Shown one piece after another: positions 1 through 6,146 of a stretch of 6,146 nucleotides of DNA (its first letter is position 1; every line of letters begins with the position of its first letter). This stretch comes from a bacterium (GTDB taxonomy: Bacteria > Thermosulfidibacterota > Thermosulfidibacteria > Thermosulfidibacterales > Thermosulfidibacteraceae). Position numbers and translations under genes: made by a program. The notes beneath the pieces are model-generated. The model had not been told where the DNA came from. It was given only the letters and a program-made list of their open reading frames with translations, and did not search any database. The stretch spans positions 1 through 6,146 of the forward strand of contig JALWBK010000278.1 of assembly GCA_027037155.1 (NCBI GenBank), written 5' to 3'.

Positions 1-2
1 AC

Positions 3-434
3 TCTCAGAGAAGCCAGAGGTACGTGGACGAGAGTGCCTTTGATTATGTGGTCCCGCCTTCAGTGAAGGCCAAACCTGAGGCGAAGAGGCTTTTTGAGGA
101 GTTTGTGGAGCACTCAAGGGAGGTTTACAAAAGGCTTGTGGAGATGGGGGTTGATAGGGAGGATGCCAGATTTCTCCTTCCTCAGGCGGTGGAGACCAAG
201 ATAATAGTGACCATGAACGCAAGGGAGCTCATGCACTTTTTCACCTTGAGATGCTGCAACAGGGCGCAGTGGGAGATCAGGGAGGTGGCAAAGAAGATGC
301 TCTCTGAGGTTAAGAGGGTGGCGCCTGTTTTGTTTGAGGATGCAGGCCCTGCGTGCTTAAGAGGTCCGTGTTCAGAGGGTGAGTACTCCTGTGGAAAGGC
401 AGAGGAAGTTAAGAGGGAGTTTGCCGTACTATGA
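3..434 (+). CDS. thyX: Flavin-dependent thymidylate synthase ThyX, 5'-truncated by window edge
   Basis: ThyX makes dTMP from dUMP in the cytoplasm, using methylene-tetrahydrofolate as carbon donor and FAD/NADPH for reduction; it replaces ThyA in many thermophiles. The frame is open from position 3, and the first visible residues, [11 protein letters not shown], match the end of the ThyX signature (RHRxxSxNExSxRY), so the true start lies upstream of the window; the GTG at position 24 is internal. Further family hallmarks follow: the VVPPS segment, [21 protein letters not shown] (the conserved arginine-rich dUMP/FAD-binding region), and a C-terminal tail [18 protein letters not shown]. In the signature, the usual Asn-Glu appears as Ser-Gln, a conservative change. 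The TGA stop at 432-434 overlaps the ATG of prfA (ATGA), which suggests translational coupling. Roughly the first 70-90 residues of the protein are missing, judging by the usual family length. The identification is firm. Confidence 0.95.
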   Translation, partial: SQRSQRYVDESAFDYVVPPSVKAKPEAKRLFEEFVEHSREVYKRLVEMGVDREDARFLLPQAVETKIIVTMNARELMHFFTLRCCNRAQWEIREVAKKMLSEVKRVAPVLFEDAGPACLRGPCSEGEYSCGKAEEVKREFAVL

Positions 435-1504
435 TTCCCGTTGAGAAGTTGAGGGGGATAGAGGAGAGATTTGAGGAGATAGAGAAGAAGTTAGCGGATC
501 CTGAGGTCTATTCTGATTACGAGACCTATAGAAAGCTTGCCAAAGAGAAGGCGGAGCTTGAGCCAATAGTGGTAAAGTACAGAGAGCTTAAAGAGGTGCT
601 TGAGAGGATCGCTGAGTCTAAGGAGATCATTGATGAGGAGTCTGACGAGGAGCTGGTGGAGCTTGCCAAAGAGGAGTTGAAGGAGCTTGAGGAGAAGAGG
701 GAACAGTTGGAGAAGGAGCTTAAGATACTTCTACTTCCCAAGGATCCCAATGATGAGAAGAACATATTTTTGGAGATAAGGGCTGCGGCTGGTGGCGAGG
801 AGGCAGCCCTCTTTGCCGCGGATCTTTTCAGGATGTATGCAAGGTATGCGGAGAGAAAGGGTTGGAAAATACAGCTGCTTGATGCCAACGTAACGGGTAG
901 GGGTGGCTTTAAAGAGGTGGTGGCATTGATAGAGGGGAAAGGGGCCTACTCTCGCCTGAAGTACGAAAGTGGCGTGCACAGGGTGCAGAGGATTCCGGAG
1001 ACTGAATCGGGGGGAAGGATCCATACCTCCACCGCTACCGTGGCGGTCTTGCCTGAGGTGGACGAGGAAGAGGTTGAGATCCGGCCTGAGGACATAAGGA
1101 TAGACGTCTTCAGGTCCTCAGGTGCAGGTGGTCAGCATGTTAACGTGACCGATTCTGCCGTTAGGATAACCCATATACCTACGGGAATTGTGGTGCAGTG
1201 TCAGGATGAGCGTTCTCAGCACCAGAACAGAGAAAAGGCTATGAGGATGCTCAGGGCTAAACTGAAGGAGATGATGGAGAGGCAAAGACAACAGGAAATA
1301 TCTGAGGAGCGCAGGAAGCAGGTAGGAACCGGTGAGAGGAGTGAGAAGATCAGAACCTACAACTTCCCACAGAATAGAGTTACAGATCACCGTATAGGAT
1401 TGACGCTGTACCGTTTAGGGGATATCCTGGACGGCGATTTGGATGAGATAATAGACGCTTTGATAGCCCATGATCAGGCTGAAAAACTGAAGCGTATGGA
1501 GTAG
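431..1504 (+). CDS. prfA: Peptide chain release factor 1 (RF1)
   Basis: RF1 reads UAA and UAG stop codons in the ribosomal A site and triggers hydrolysis of peptidyl-tRNA. The protein has 357 residues, the normal RF1 length. The N-terminal ~100 residues form a Glu/Lys-rich helical domain. The stop-codon-recognising tripeptide is PET at residues 189-191, fitting the RF1 P-x-T class rather than the RF2 SPF class. The catalytic GGQ lies at 233-235 in SGAGGQHVN, so the glutamine has the same number as Gln235 of E. coli RF1, the residue methylated by PrmC. The basic RSQHQNR and [11 protein letters not shown] motifs follow, as in the family. The ATG at 431 overlaps the thyX stop and is preceded by a purine-rich GAGGGAG at about 413-419, an acceptable ribosome site. 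The gene ends in TAG, a codon that RF1 itself must read. prmC is not the next gene, although it often adjoins prfA in other bacteria. Confidence 0.98.
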   Translation: MIPVEKLRGIEERFEEIEKKLADPEVYSDYETYRKLAKEKAELEPIVVKYRELKEVLERIAESKEIIDEESDEELVELAKEELKELEEKREQLEKELKILLLPKDPNDEKNIFLEIRAAAGGEEAALFAADLFRMYARYAERKGWKIQLLDANVTGRGGFKEVVALIEGKGAYSRLKYESGVHRVQRIPETESGGRIHTSTATVAVLPEVDEEEVEIRPEDIRIDVFRSSGAGGQHVNVTDSAVRITHIPTGIVVQCQDERSQHQNREKAMRMLRAKLKEMMERQRQQEISEERRKQVGTGERSEKIRTYNFPQNRVTDHRIGLTLYRLGDILDGDLDEIIDALIAHDQAEKLKRME

Positions 1505-1509
1505 GAGGG
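1504..1509 (+). promoter_or_regulatory. Ribosome binding site of the HU gene (GGAGGG)
   Basis: GGAGGG begins on the last base of the prfA TAG stop and ends 4 nt before the GTG at 1514. It supports that GTG as the start of the HU gene, since no ATG is available near the N-terminal family residues. Confidence 0.75.
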
Positions 1510-1513
1510 TAGC

Positions 1514-1786
1514 GTGGTAAAGGCTGATCTCGTGGAAAGGGTGGCTGAGGCAACAGGACTTCCCAAGGTGAAGTGTAAAGAGATTGTGGAGGGGATTCTT
1601 GACGAGATCTTCAACGCCTTGGTGAACGGCGAGAAGGTCTCCATAAGGCGTTTTGGGACCTTTGAGGTGGTGCGATCCAACAGGACCAAGGGCAGGAACT
1701 TGCAGACGGGAGAGGAGATAACCATTGAGCCTAAAATGGTGGTGAGATTTAGGCCCAGTAGGCAGATGCGAAAGGTGGTTGAGTAA
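1514..1786 (+). CDS. hup: HU/IHF-family nucleoid DNA-binding protein
   Basis: This is a 90-residue histone-like protein of the HU/IHF family, which forms dimers that bind and bend DNA in the nucleoid. The N-terminus MVKADLVERVAEATGL and the helical first half match HU. The beta-saddle residues FGTFEV (47-52), arm residues GRN-x-TGEEI (60-69) and the C-terminal FRPSRQMR (79-86) align without gaps to HU numbering. Two positions deviate: residue 63, the proline that HU and IHF insert between base pairs at DNA kinks, is Leu (TTG at 1700-1702), and residue 46, usually Gly in GFGTF, is Arg. The start is GTG with a GGAGGG site just upstream, 9 bp after prfA. The 3' end overlaps the comEC start by 8 bp. 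Whether it acts as a homodimeric HU or as one IHF-like subunit cannot be told from the sequence, so the symbol is generic. Confidence 0.95.
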   Translation: MVKADLVERVAEATGLPKVKCKEIVEGILDEIFNALVNGEKVSIRRFGTFEVVRSNRTKGRNLQTGEEITIEPKMVVRFRPSRQMRKVVE

Positions 1787-3551
1787 GGGAACACTTCTTT
1801 TAGTAGCGCTCTTTTCTTTTGTATCTTTTTGGTTTTGGCATCTACGGGTACAACACCTCGAAAGCATTAGAGCAGATACCGAGGGCTTTGTGGTCTTGAA
1901 GGGGAGGGTGGTCAGCGATGCCCTTCCCTGTTCAAGGTTTGTAGATGTTGAGGTTTCAGACTATCGGGTAAGGCTCTTTTTCAAAGGCAAGATTCCAAAG
2001 ATCTCCTACGGCGATATCGTTCGGGTGTCTGGTGTAGCCTTCGTACCTTACCACTACAAGAACCCGGGAAGCTTTGATGTTGTGCGGTACATGAACTCCA
2101 AGAACATTGCCTTTTTCCTAAAGGTGAGGCGGTGGCGTGTACTTGAAAGAGGTGAGGGCCTTAGAGTGTGGCTTCACTATTTGAGGGTGCGGCTTTATGC
2201 CTTCTCCCAGACTTTTAAAGAACCGCTCAGAAGTTTTATTCCTGCTATCATTCTCGGAATAAAGGAACCTATGGCAGAGTACAGCCCCGCCTTTTACCGT
2301 TTAGGGTTGGGGCATATCCTGGCCATTAGCGGTTTGCATTTGGGAATCTTTATAGCCGTTTTCTATCGCATTTTCTTGTGGATTCTGAGGGGGCTTAATC
2401 TGGTAGTGCAGTTTCCTTTCCTTTTGCTACCCAGACGTATGGCTTACCTTATAGTGCTTTTGCTCATGCCGATGGTGTTGGTTATTACTGGCAATCAGAT
2501 ATCCGTTCAAAGAGCTGCTTTTATGTATTTGATTTACGTGATTGTGGCGGTGTTTTTAGAAAGAAGCGCCTATCTTCTCAATGTGCTTTTGGTTGCCCTT
2601 TCGTTTTTTGCGCTGATAAGACCTGAAGAGATAACTTCTGCGGGCTTTCAGTATACCTTTCTGGCTGTTTTGGTTCTGGGCATTTTGGAGAAAAGATTTC
2701 CAGATATGAGTGGTTTTAAGAAGGCCACCGTTGCCTCTTTGGTTCTGCCTTTAGCTCTTTTCCCTGTTGGAGCCTACCACTTCCACTGTTTGTATCCGTT
2801 GGGCTCTCTCTTTAACGCACTTTTGCTTCCTGTGTTTTCTGCTGTTATTGCTTGTATCATTTTGCTTTTCCCGTTGGCTTTTCTCTTGAAGGGGCCTTTT
2901 GTGGGGCTGTTGCATCTTTTAAACGCCGTGGTGGCTCCATTGTTTAAAATGGTTCTACTCTTTTCGGAGCTACCAAAGGCCACCATTCCCGCTACTAGGT
3001 TTTGTTTCTGGATGACGGCGTGTTTCAGTGTGCTGCTCATTTACCTGCTTGTGAGAAAGAGGGTACTGCTTGTTTTGACAATGGCGCTTTTTCTAATCTC
3101 CCTGTGGGTTTTCTGGCAAACAGAGAGGAACAGGGTGGTCTTCTTTGACATGGGAAAGGCTGGGGAGGCCACCCTTGTGGTAAAGGACGGTAAAGCTTTT
3201 TTGGTGAATGCAGGTGGAAGGGGAAGGGAGGCGGGTAAAGCCCTTTATGATGCCCTTTTGTGGGAGGGAGTTACCCACTTGGATAAAGTCATCTGCACCA
3301 CAAAAAGGAAAGCCTCCATCTCTTTGGTGCGCTTTATATCCAGGAAAATGAACGCCCTTGAGCTTGACGGATGCGACACCCTGTGGGAGGGAAATTGTCG
3401 CAAGGTGCTTGTTGCAGGTGTGAGCTTTGTCTGCTTTAAAAGTCAGTGCGATGGCGGTATATGCAAGGTGGCGGGAGGTCCTGTGTTTGTGGGTAAAAGA
3501 GAGCTATATCCCTATAGAACAGGGGCTTTGAAGTTCTATCTGGAAGATTGA
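1779..3551 (+). CDS. comEC: ComEC/Rec2-type DNA-uptake channel protein, short form with degenerate C-terminal domain
   Basis: ComEC is the inner-membrane channel through which single-stranded DNA enters during natural transformation. The 590-residue protein has an N-terminal membrane anchor (about 5-21), an OB-fold-like DUF4131 region (about 35-125, with the typical NPGSFD-x2-RYM motif), then a Competence domain with about ten hydrophobic spans. Family signatures seen are GHILAISGLHLGIF (His187), GNQ-x-SVQRAAFMY and GFQYTFLAVLVLGIL. After about residue 450, VVFFDMGKAGEATLVV resembles the first strands of the metallo-beta-lactamase-like domain (usually FLDVGQGD). However, the expected THxHxDH stretch reads CTTKRKAS at 506-513, so the metal ligands are gone, and the protein ends about 80 residues later in a cysteine-rich tail (Cys 506, 532, 540, 552, 557, 562). 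Full-length ComEC proteins are usually about 700-800 residues. The TTG start overlaps the HU gene; no ATG or GTG lies between the upstream in-frame stop (1743) and the first membrane span, and the ribosome site is poor, pointing to low, coupled translation. Confidence 0.9.
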   Translation: MSKGTLLLVALFSFVSFWFWHLRVQHLESIRADTEGFVVLKGRVVSDALPCSRFVDVEVSDYRVRLFFKGKIPKISYGDIVRVSGVAFVPYHYKNPGSFDVVRYMNSKNIAFFLKVRRWRVLERGEGLRVWLHYLRVRLYAFSQTFKEPLRSFIPAIILGIKEPMAEYSPAFYRLGLGHILAISGLHLGIFIAVFYRIFLWILRGLNLVVQFPFLLLPRRMAYLIVLLLMPMVLVITGNQISVQRAAFMYLIYVIVAVFLERSAYLLNVLLVALSFFALIRPEEITSAGFQYTFLAVLVLGILEKRFPDMSGFKKATVASLVLPLALFPVGAYHFHCLYPLGSLFNALLLPVFSAVIACIILLFPLAFLLKGPFVGLLHLLNAVVAPLFKMVLLFSELPKATIPATRFCFWMTACFSVLLIYLLVRKRVLLVLTMALFLISLWVFWQTERNRVVFFDMGKAGEATLVVKDGKAFLVNAGGRGREAGKALYDALLWEGVTHLDKVICTTKRKASISLVRFISRKMNALELDGCDTLWEGNCRKVLVAGVSFVCFKSQCDGGICKVAGGPVFVGKRELYPYRTGALKFYLED

Positions 3552-3552
3552 T

Positions 3553-3559
3553 GGAGGGG
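3553..3559 (+). promoter_or_regulatory. Ribosome binding site that selects the trpS start
   Basis: GGAGGGG lies 1 nt before an in-frame GTG (3561) but 4 nt before the ATG at 3564. The spacing favours the ATG, which also gives the family-typical N-terminus MKRVLSGMRPTGK. Confidence 0.7.
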
Positions 3560-3563
3560 TGTG

Positions 3564-4547
3564 ATGAAGAGGGTTTTGAGTGGTATGAGGCCAACTGGAA
3601 AGCTACATCTTGGCAACTACCTTGGTGCACTTAAAAACTGGGTAAAGCTGCAGAGGGACTACGAGTGTTTTTACTTTGTGGCTGACTGGCACGCCCTGAC
3701 CACCGAGTACGAGAATCCAAAGGCTATTAAAGAGTACACCCTGGAGGTTGCCATAGATTGGCTTGCGGCGGGTATAGATCCTGAAAAGAGCACGGTTTTT
3801 GTTCAGTCCTGGGTGAAGGAGCACGCCGAGTTGCATCTGCTCTTTTCTATGTTCGTTCCGGTCTCCTGGCTTGAGAGGAATCCTACTTATAAGGAGATAA
3901 GGCAAGAGCTGAAGCATAAGGATCTTGCCACTTACGGCTTTTTGGGTTACCCGGTGCTTCAGGCTGCGGATATACTCATCTATAAGGCGCACTTTGTTCC
4001 TGTGGGCATTGATCAGCTTCCACACCTTGAGCTTACCAGGGAGATAGCAAGGAGGTTCAACTACTTTTACGGCAAGTGCTTCCCTGAGCCTCAGCCTAAG
4101 CTAACAGAGGTGTCAAAGGTGCCGGGAACCGATGGCAGGAAGATGAGCAAGAGCTACGGAAACGCTATTTACCTCGCAGATACCCCTGAAGAGATATGGA
4201 ACAAAATAAGGCCCATGGTGACCGATACCAACAGAAAGAGGAAGACGGATCCCGGCGATCCCGATAGATGCCCTGTGTTTGCCCTGCACCTTGCTTTTAC
4301 TCCCGAGGAGCAGAGGGAAGAGATCATCGCATCCTGTAAGAACGCCGCCTTCGGATGTGTTGATTGCAAGAAGATTTTGTACAAGTGGATGATGCAGGAG
4401 CTTGAACCTGTCATTGAGGCAAGGAGGTACTGGGAGGCAAGAAGGGACGAGGTGCTTGATATTCTTAAGGAGGGGGCGAGGAAAGCCCGGGAAGTGGCAA
4501 CATCCACCATGGATGAGGTGAGAACCCTTATGGGCTTTGAGCTTTAG
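3564..4547 (+). CDS. trpS: Tryptophanyl-tRNA synthetase with probable [4Fe-4S] cluster motif
   Basis: This class Ic aminoacyl-tRNA synthetase activates tryptophan with ATP and charges tRNA-Trp in the cytoplasm. The 327-residue length is normal for the bacterial enzyme. The HIGH-type motif is HLGN at 15-18 within RPTGKLHLGNYLGAL. The segment QAADILIYKAHFVPVG-DQ, including Asp136, is the tryptophan/ATP pocket region, and the second ATP motif is a perfect KMSKS at 193-197. In the C-terminal tRNA-binding part, four cysteines sit at 236, 258, 265 and 268, spaced C-x21-C-x6-C-x2-C. Thermotoga maritima TrpRS carries C-x22-C-x6-C-x2-C, which binds a [4Fe-4S] cluster in its anticodon-binding domain; the near-identical pattern suggests the same here. 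ATG 3564 is preferred over GTG 3561 on ribosome-site spacing. The gene follows comEC by 12 bp, too little for a T-box leader, so expression most likely depends on the upstream operon. Confidence 0.97.
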   Translation: MKRVLSGMRPTGKLHLGNYLGALKNWVKLQRDYECFYFVADWHALTTEYENPKAIKEYTLEVAIDWLAAGIDPEKSTVFVQSWVKEHAELHLLFSMFVPVSWLERNPTYKEIRQELKHKDLATYGFLGYPVLQAADILIYKAHFVPVGIDQLPHLELTREIARRFNYFYGKCFPEPQPKLTEVSKVPGTDGRKMSKSYGNAIYLADTPEEIWNKIRPMVTDTNRKRKTDPGDPDRCPVFALHLAFTPEEQREEIIASCKNAAFGCVDCKKILYKWMMQELEPVIEARRYWEARRDEVLDILKEGARKAREVATSTMDEVRTLMGFEL

Positions 4548-4655
4548 TTTTTAACTATACAAGCTTTGTCCCTCCTTACATAAAGATCTTTCTCCCTGAG
4601 CAAGACTGTTCAAATGTGGTGAGGCCCTGTGTATAAGGGAGGCGGGGGTGGGTGA
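4548..4655 (+). promoter_or_regulatory. Spacer and possible structured leader of the radical SAM gene
   Basis: This 108-bp spacer is the longest non-coding stretch in the window. GGAGG at 4638-4642, 13 nt before the ATG at 4656, is the best ribosome site. Two upstream pyrimidine-rich elements can pair with it: CCTCC at 4571-4575 (with CCTTA at 4574-4578 alternatively pairing with TAAGG at 4634-4638), and CTCCCT at 4592-4597, a perfect complement of AGGGAG at 4636-4641. The pairings exclude one another, so the leader could switch access to the ribosome site, but this is inferred from complementarity alone. No strong hairpin followed by a T-run marks the end of trpS, and no known riboswitch class was recognised. 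A promoter may lie here or the gene may be read through from trpS. Confidence 0.3.
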
Positions 4656-6146
4656 ATGGGTCTTTCTTTTTCGGAGCTTGTGGGGTTTCAGAGGCCTGCC
4701 AGGTATATTGATGGGGAGATAAACGCTCGCCGTAAAGAGTGGGATAGAGCATCGGTCAGGGTGCTTCTGGCGTATCCCGATCTGTACGATATAGGGATGT
4801 CCAGTTACGGATACCAGCTTCTGTATAGTTCTATTAATCGGGAAGAAGGGGTTTTATGCGATAGGGCTTTCCTTCCGTGGAAAGACCTTCTGGAACACAT
4901 AGACGCGAAGGGTGTTCAGCTTTGGGGGCTTGAGACCAAAAGGGCGGTGCGTGAGTTTGACGTGGTTGCCTTCTCTGTCCATTATGAGCTTTGCTATACA
5001 AATATCCTTTGGTTTTTGAAGCTGTCGGGTGTTTCCCTTTTTAGAGATGAAAGGGGGGAAGGTGACCCGATTGTGGTGGCAGGTGGCCCGTGTGTTTTGA
5101 ATCCTACCCCTCTTGCTCCTTTTATTGATGCCTTCTTTCTTGGAGAGTGGGACTTAGGGGTTGCCAAGGTTTTTAAGTCTTTGGGAGGGATTAAGGGACG
5201 CAGGGAGAGGCTGTTTTCCCTTTCGGAACATCCTTCTATTTACGTGCCGGGCTTCAACGGGGGAGGAAAGAGGCGTATAGAGCCTCTCAGTATTTTTCCA
5301 GATCCCCCTCTCGTTCCTCTTATAGAGGTGCCTCACAACAGGATTACCGTAGAGATTGCGAGGGGTTGTCCCAACGGCTGCAGGTTCTGTCACGCCGGGT
5401 ACATCTACAGGCCGTTGAGGGAGAGGGAGCCTCGTGAAGTTATTGAAATCATAGAAAAAGGCGCAAAAAGTACAGGCTTTGAAGAGGTCTCTCTGCTTGC
5501 CTTGAGCGCTACCGACTACAGCAGGATAGAGGAGCTTATTCTCTTTCTGAGCAGGATCTCTGAGGAGAGTCTTCTTTCCATATCCCTTCCTTCCTTTAGA
5601 GCTGGGACCCTTACCCCTAAGATGATCGAGGCCATAAAAAAGGTGAGAAAGACAGGTTTCACCATCGCTCCTGAGGCGGGCAGTCAGCGGCTCAGAGACG
5701 TGATAAACAAGGGTATTACGGAAGAAGAAGTGCTTGATACGGTGGAAAAGGCGGTTTATGCGGGATGGCAGACTATAAAGCTCTATTTTATGATAGGACT
5801 GCCCACAGAAACCCAGGAAGATATTGAGGCCATAGGGGATCTTATCTCCAAAGTATTGAGAATTTCGGGAAGGCTTCCGAGAAAGCCGAAAATCAACGTT
5901 ACCGTGTCTCCTTTTGTACCCAAGCCCCATACTCCTTTTCAGTGGGAGGCTCAGGAGCCGTTGGGCTCTTTGAAGGAGAAGATAGGTTATTTAAAGAGAC
6001 GCTTCAGAAGGACTCGCGTGAAGATAAAGGAGCACAACCCTCATCAGAGCCTTGTGGAGGCACTGCTTTCAAGGGGTGATGAGCGGATATCGCAGATACT
6101 TTACGAGGCCTTTCTCTCAGGAGCGGTGTTTGACCAGTGGGGAGAG
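4656..6146 (+). CDS. B12-binding-like radical SAM protein, TIGR03960 type, 3'-truncated by window edge
   Basis: The frame stays open for 497 codons and runs off the window, so the C-terminus is missing. The N-terminal ~200 residues resemble a cobalamin-binding-type fold: opening RPARYIDGEIN, then LAYPDLYDIGMSSYGYQLLY (Tyr44-Asp45-Ile46-Gly47), FSVHYELCYTNIL and GGPC (143-146) before NPTPLAPFIDAFFLGE. A canonical DxHxxG cobalamin-ligand motif is not seen, as is usual for this family. The radical SAM cluster motif is C-x3-C-x2-C at Cys238, Cys242 and Cys245 (GCPNGCRFCHAG), followed by IYRPLRERE, SLLALSATDYS, APEAGSQRLRD (PEAG at 339-342) and YFMIGLPTET (377 onward). The family's substrate is unknown. 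In other bacteria it is commonly fused to or followed by a DUF2344 domain and sits near RNase G and ribosomal protein L21/L27 genes, which suggests a link to RNA or translation. ATG 4656 is certain as the first possible start because an in-frame TGA immediately precedes it (4653-4655). Confidence 0.93.
   Translation, partial: MGLSFSELVGFQRPARYIDGEINARRKEWDRASVRVLLAYPDLYDIGMSSYGYQLLYSSINREEGVLCDRAFLPWKDLLEHIDAKGVQLWGLETKRAVREFDVVAFSVHYELCYTNILWFLKLSGVSLFRDERGEGDPIVVAGGPCVLNPTPLAPFIDAFFLGEWDLGVAKVFKSLGGIKGRRERLFSLSEHPSIYVPGFNGGGKRRIEPLSIFPDPPLVPLIEVPHNRITVEIARGCPNGCRFCHAGYIYRPLREREPREVIEIIEKGAKSTGFEEVSLLALSATDYSRIEELILFLSRISEESLLSISLPSFRAGTLTPKMIEAIKKVRKTGFTIAPEAGSQRLRDVINKGITEEEVLDTVEKAVYAGWQTIKLYFMIGLPTETQEDIEAIGDLISKVLRISGRLPRKPKINVTVSPFVPKPHTPFQWEAQEPLGSLKEKIGYLKRRFRRTRVKIKEHNPHQSLVEALLSRGDERISQILYEAFLSGAVFDQWGE

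Noticed and set aside
24..26. GTG at position 24 as a ThyX start
   Set aside because: The residues encoded just upstream in the same frame, SQRSQRY, belong to the ThyX signature, so the gene begins before the window.
526..1867. Several minus-strand open frames opposite prfA, the HU gene and the start of comEC
   Set aside because: Ser/Leu-rich translations are the complement of Glu/Lys-rich codons on the real strand; none has a family signature.
3603..4510. Minus-strand open frames opposite trpS
   Set aside because: They are shadows of the unmistakable TrpRS coding frame and show no domain features.
4525..4566. Possible trpS terminator around TTTTT at 4548-4552
   Set aside because: The only nearby hairpins are a 3-bp CCC/GGG pairing and a 5-bp AGCTT/AAGCT pairing with a 16-nt loop; neither gives a GC-rich stem directly before the T-run.
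4609..4637. Promoter-like TTCAAA, 17-bp spacer, TATAAG before the radical SAM gene
   Set aside because: The -35 match is only four of six, and transcription would start downstream of the best ribosome site GGAGG, leaving a leader of about a dozen bases. Possible but not supported enough to list.
4569..4642. tRNA-like or known riboswitch in the spacer (a GTTCAAAT stretch recalls a T-loop)
   Set aside because: The bases flanking the stretch do not form a T-stem, no acceptor stem or anticodon arm can be drawn, and no known riboswitch core was recognised.
5154..5930. 258-codon open frame on the minus strand opposite the radical SAM gene
   Set aside because: It lies entirely antisense to a gene with clear radical SAM motifs, its translation shows no recognisable domain, and its composition is what a mirrored coding strand produces.

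Overview
This window carries six genes packed head to tail on the plus strand, with no convincing gene on the minus strand and no mobile element, CRISPR array, tRNA or rRNA. The order is thyX (5' end missing), prfA (release factor RF1), a HU/IHF-family DNA-binding gene, comEC (DNA-uptake channel protein), trpS (tryptophanyl-tRNA synthetase) and a B12-binding-like radical SAM protein of the TIGR03960 type whose 3' end lies beyond the window.

The sequence suggests a thermophilic, deep-branching bacterium. Glu, Lys and Arg are abundant, AGG/AGA arginine and ATA isoleucine codons are favoured, GTG and TTG starts occur, genes are tightly spaced, and the flavin-dependent thymidylate synthase ThyX is used. 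TrpRS carries a four-cysteine motif almost identical in spacing to the [4Fe-4S] motif known from Thermotoga maritima TrpRS. The phylum cannot be fixed from this window; Thermotogota, Aquificota and Thermodesulfobacteria-like lineages are all conceivable.

Layout: positions 3-4547 look like one operon. thyX and prfA overlap by 4 bp (ATGA), prfA and the HU gene are 9 bp apart, the HU gene and comEC overlap by 8 bp, and comEC and trpS are 12 bp apart. A 108-bp spacer at 4548-4655 precedes the radical SAM gene. It holds two pyrimidine-rich stretches that can each pair with that gene's Shine-Dalgarno sequence, and no clear terminator.

Functionally the genes cover dTMP synthesis, translation termination, nucleoid structure, DNA uptake, tRNA charging and one uncharacterised radical SAM enzyme, so this is mostly a core-metabolism cluster with comEC embedded in it. 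No wholly new system was found. The points most worth a second look are the predicted Fe-S TrpRS, a ComEC whose C-terminal metallo-beta-lactamase-like region has lost its metal-binding residues, a HU protein with Leu in place of the DNA-intercalating Pro63, and the structured leader of the radical SAM gene.
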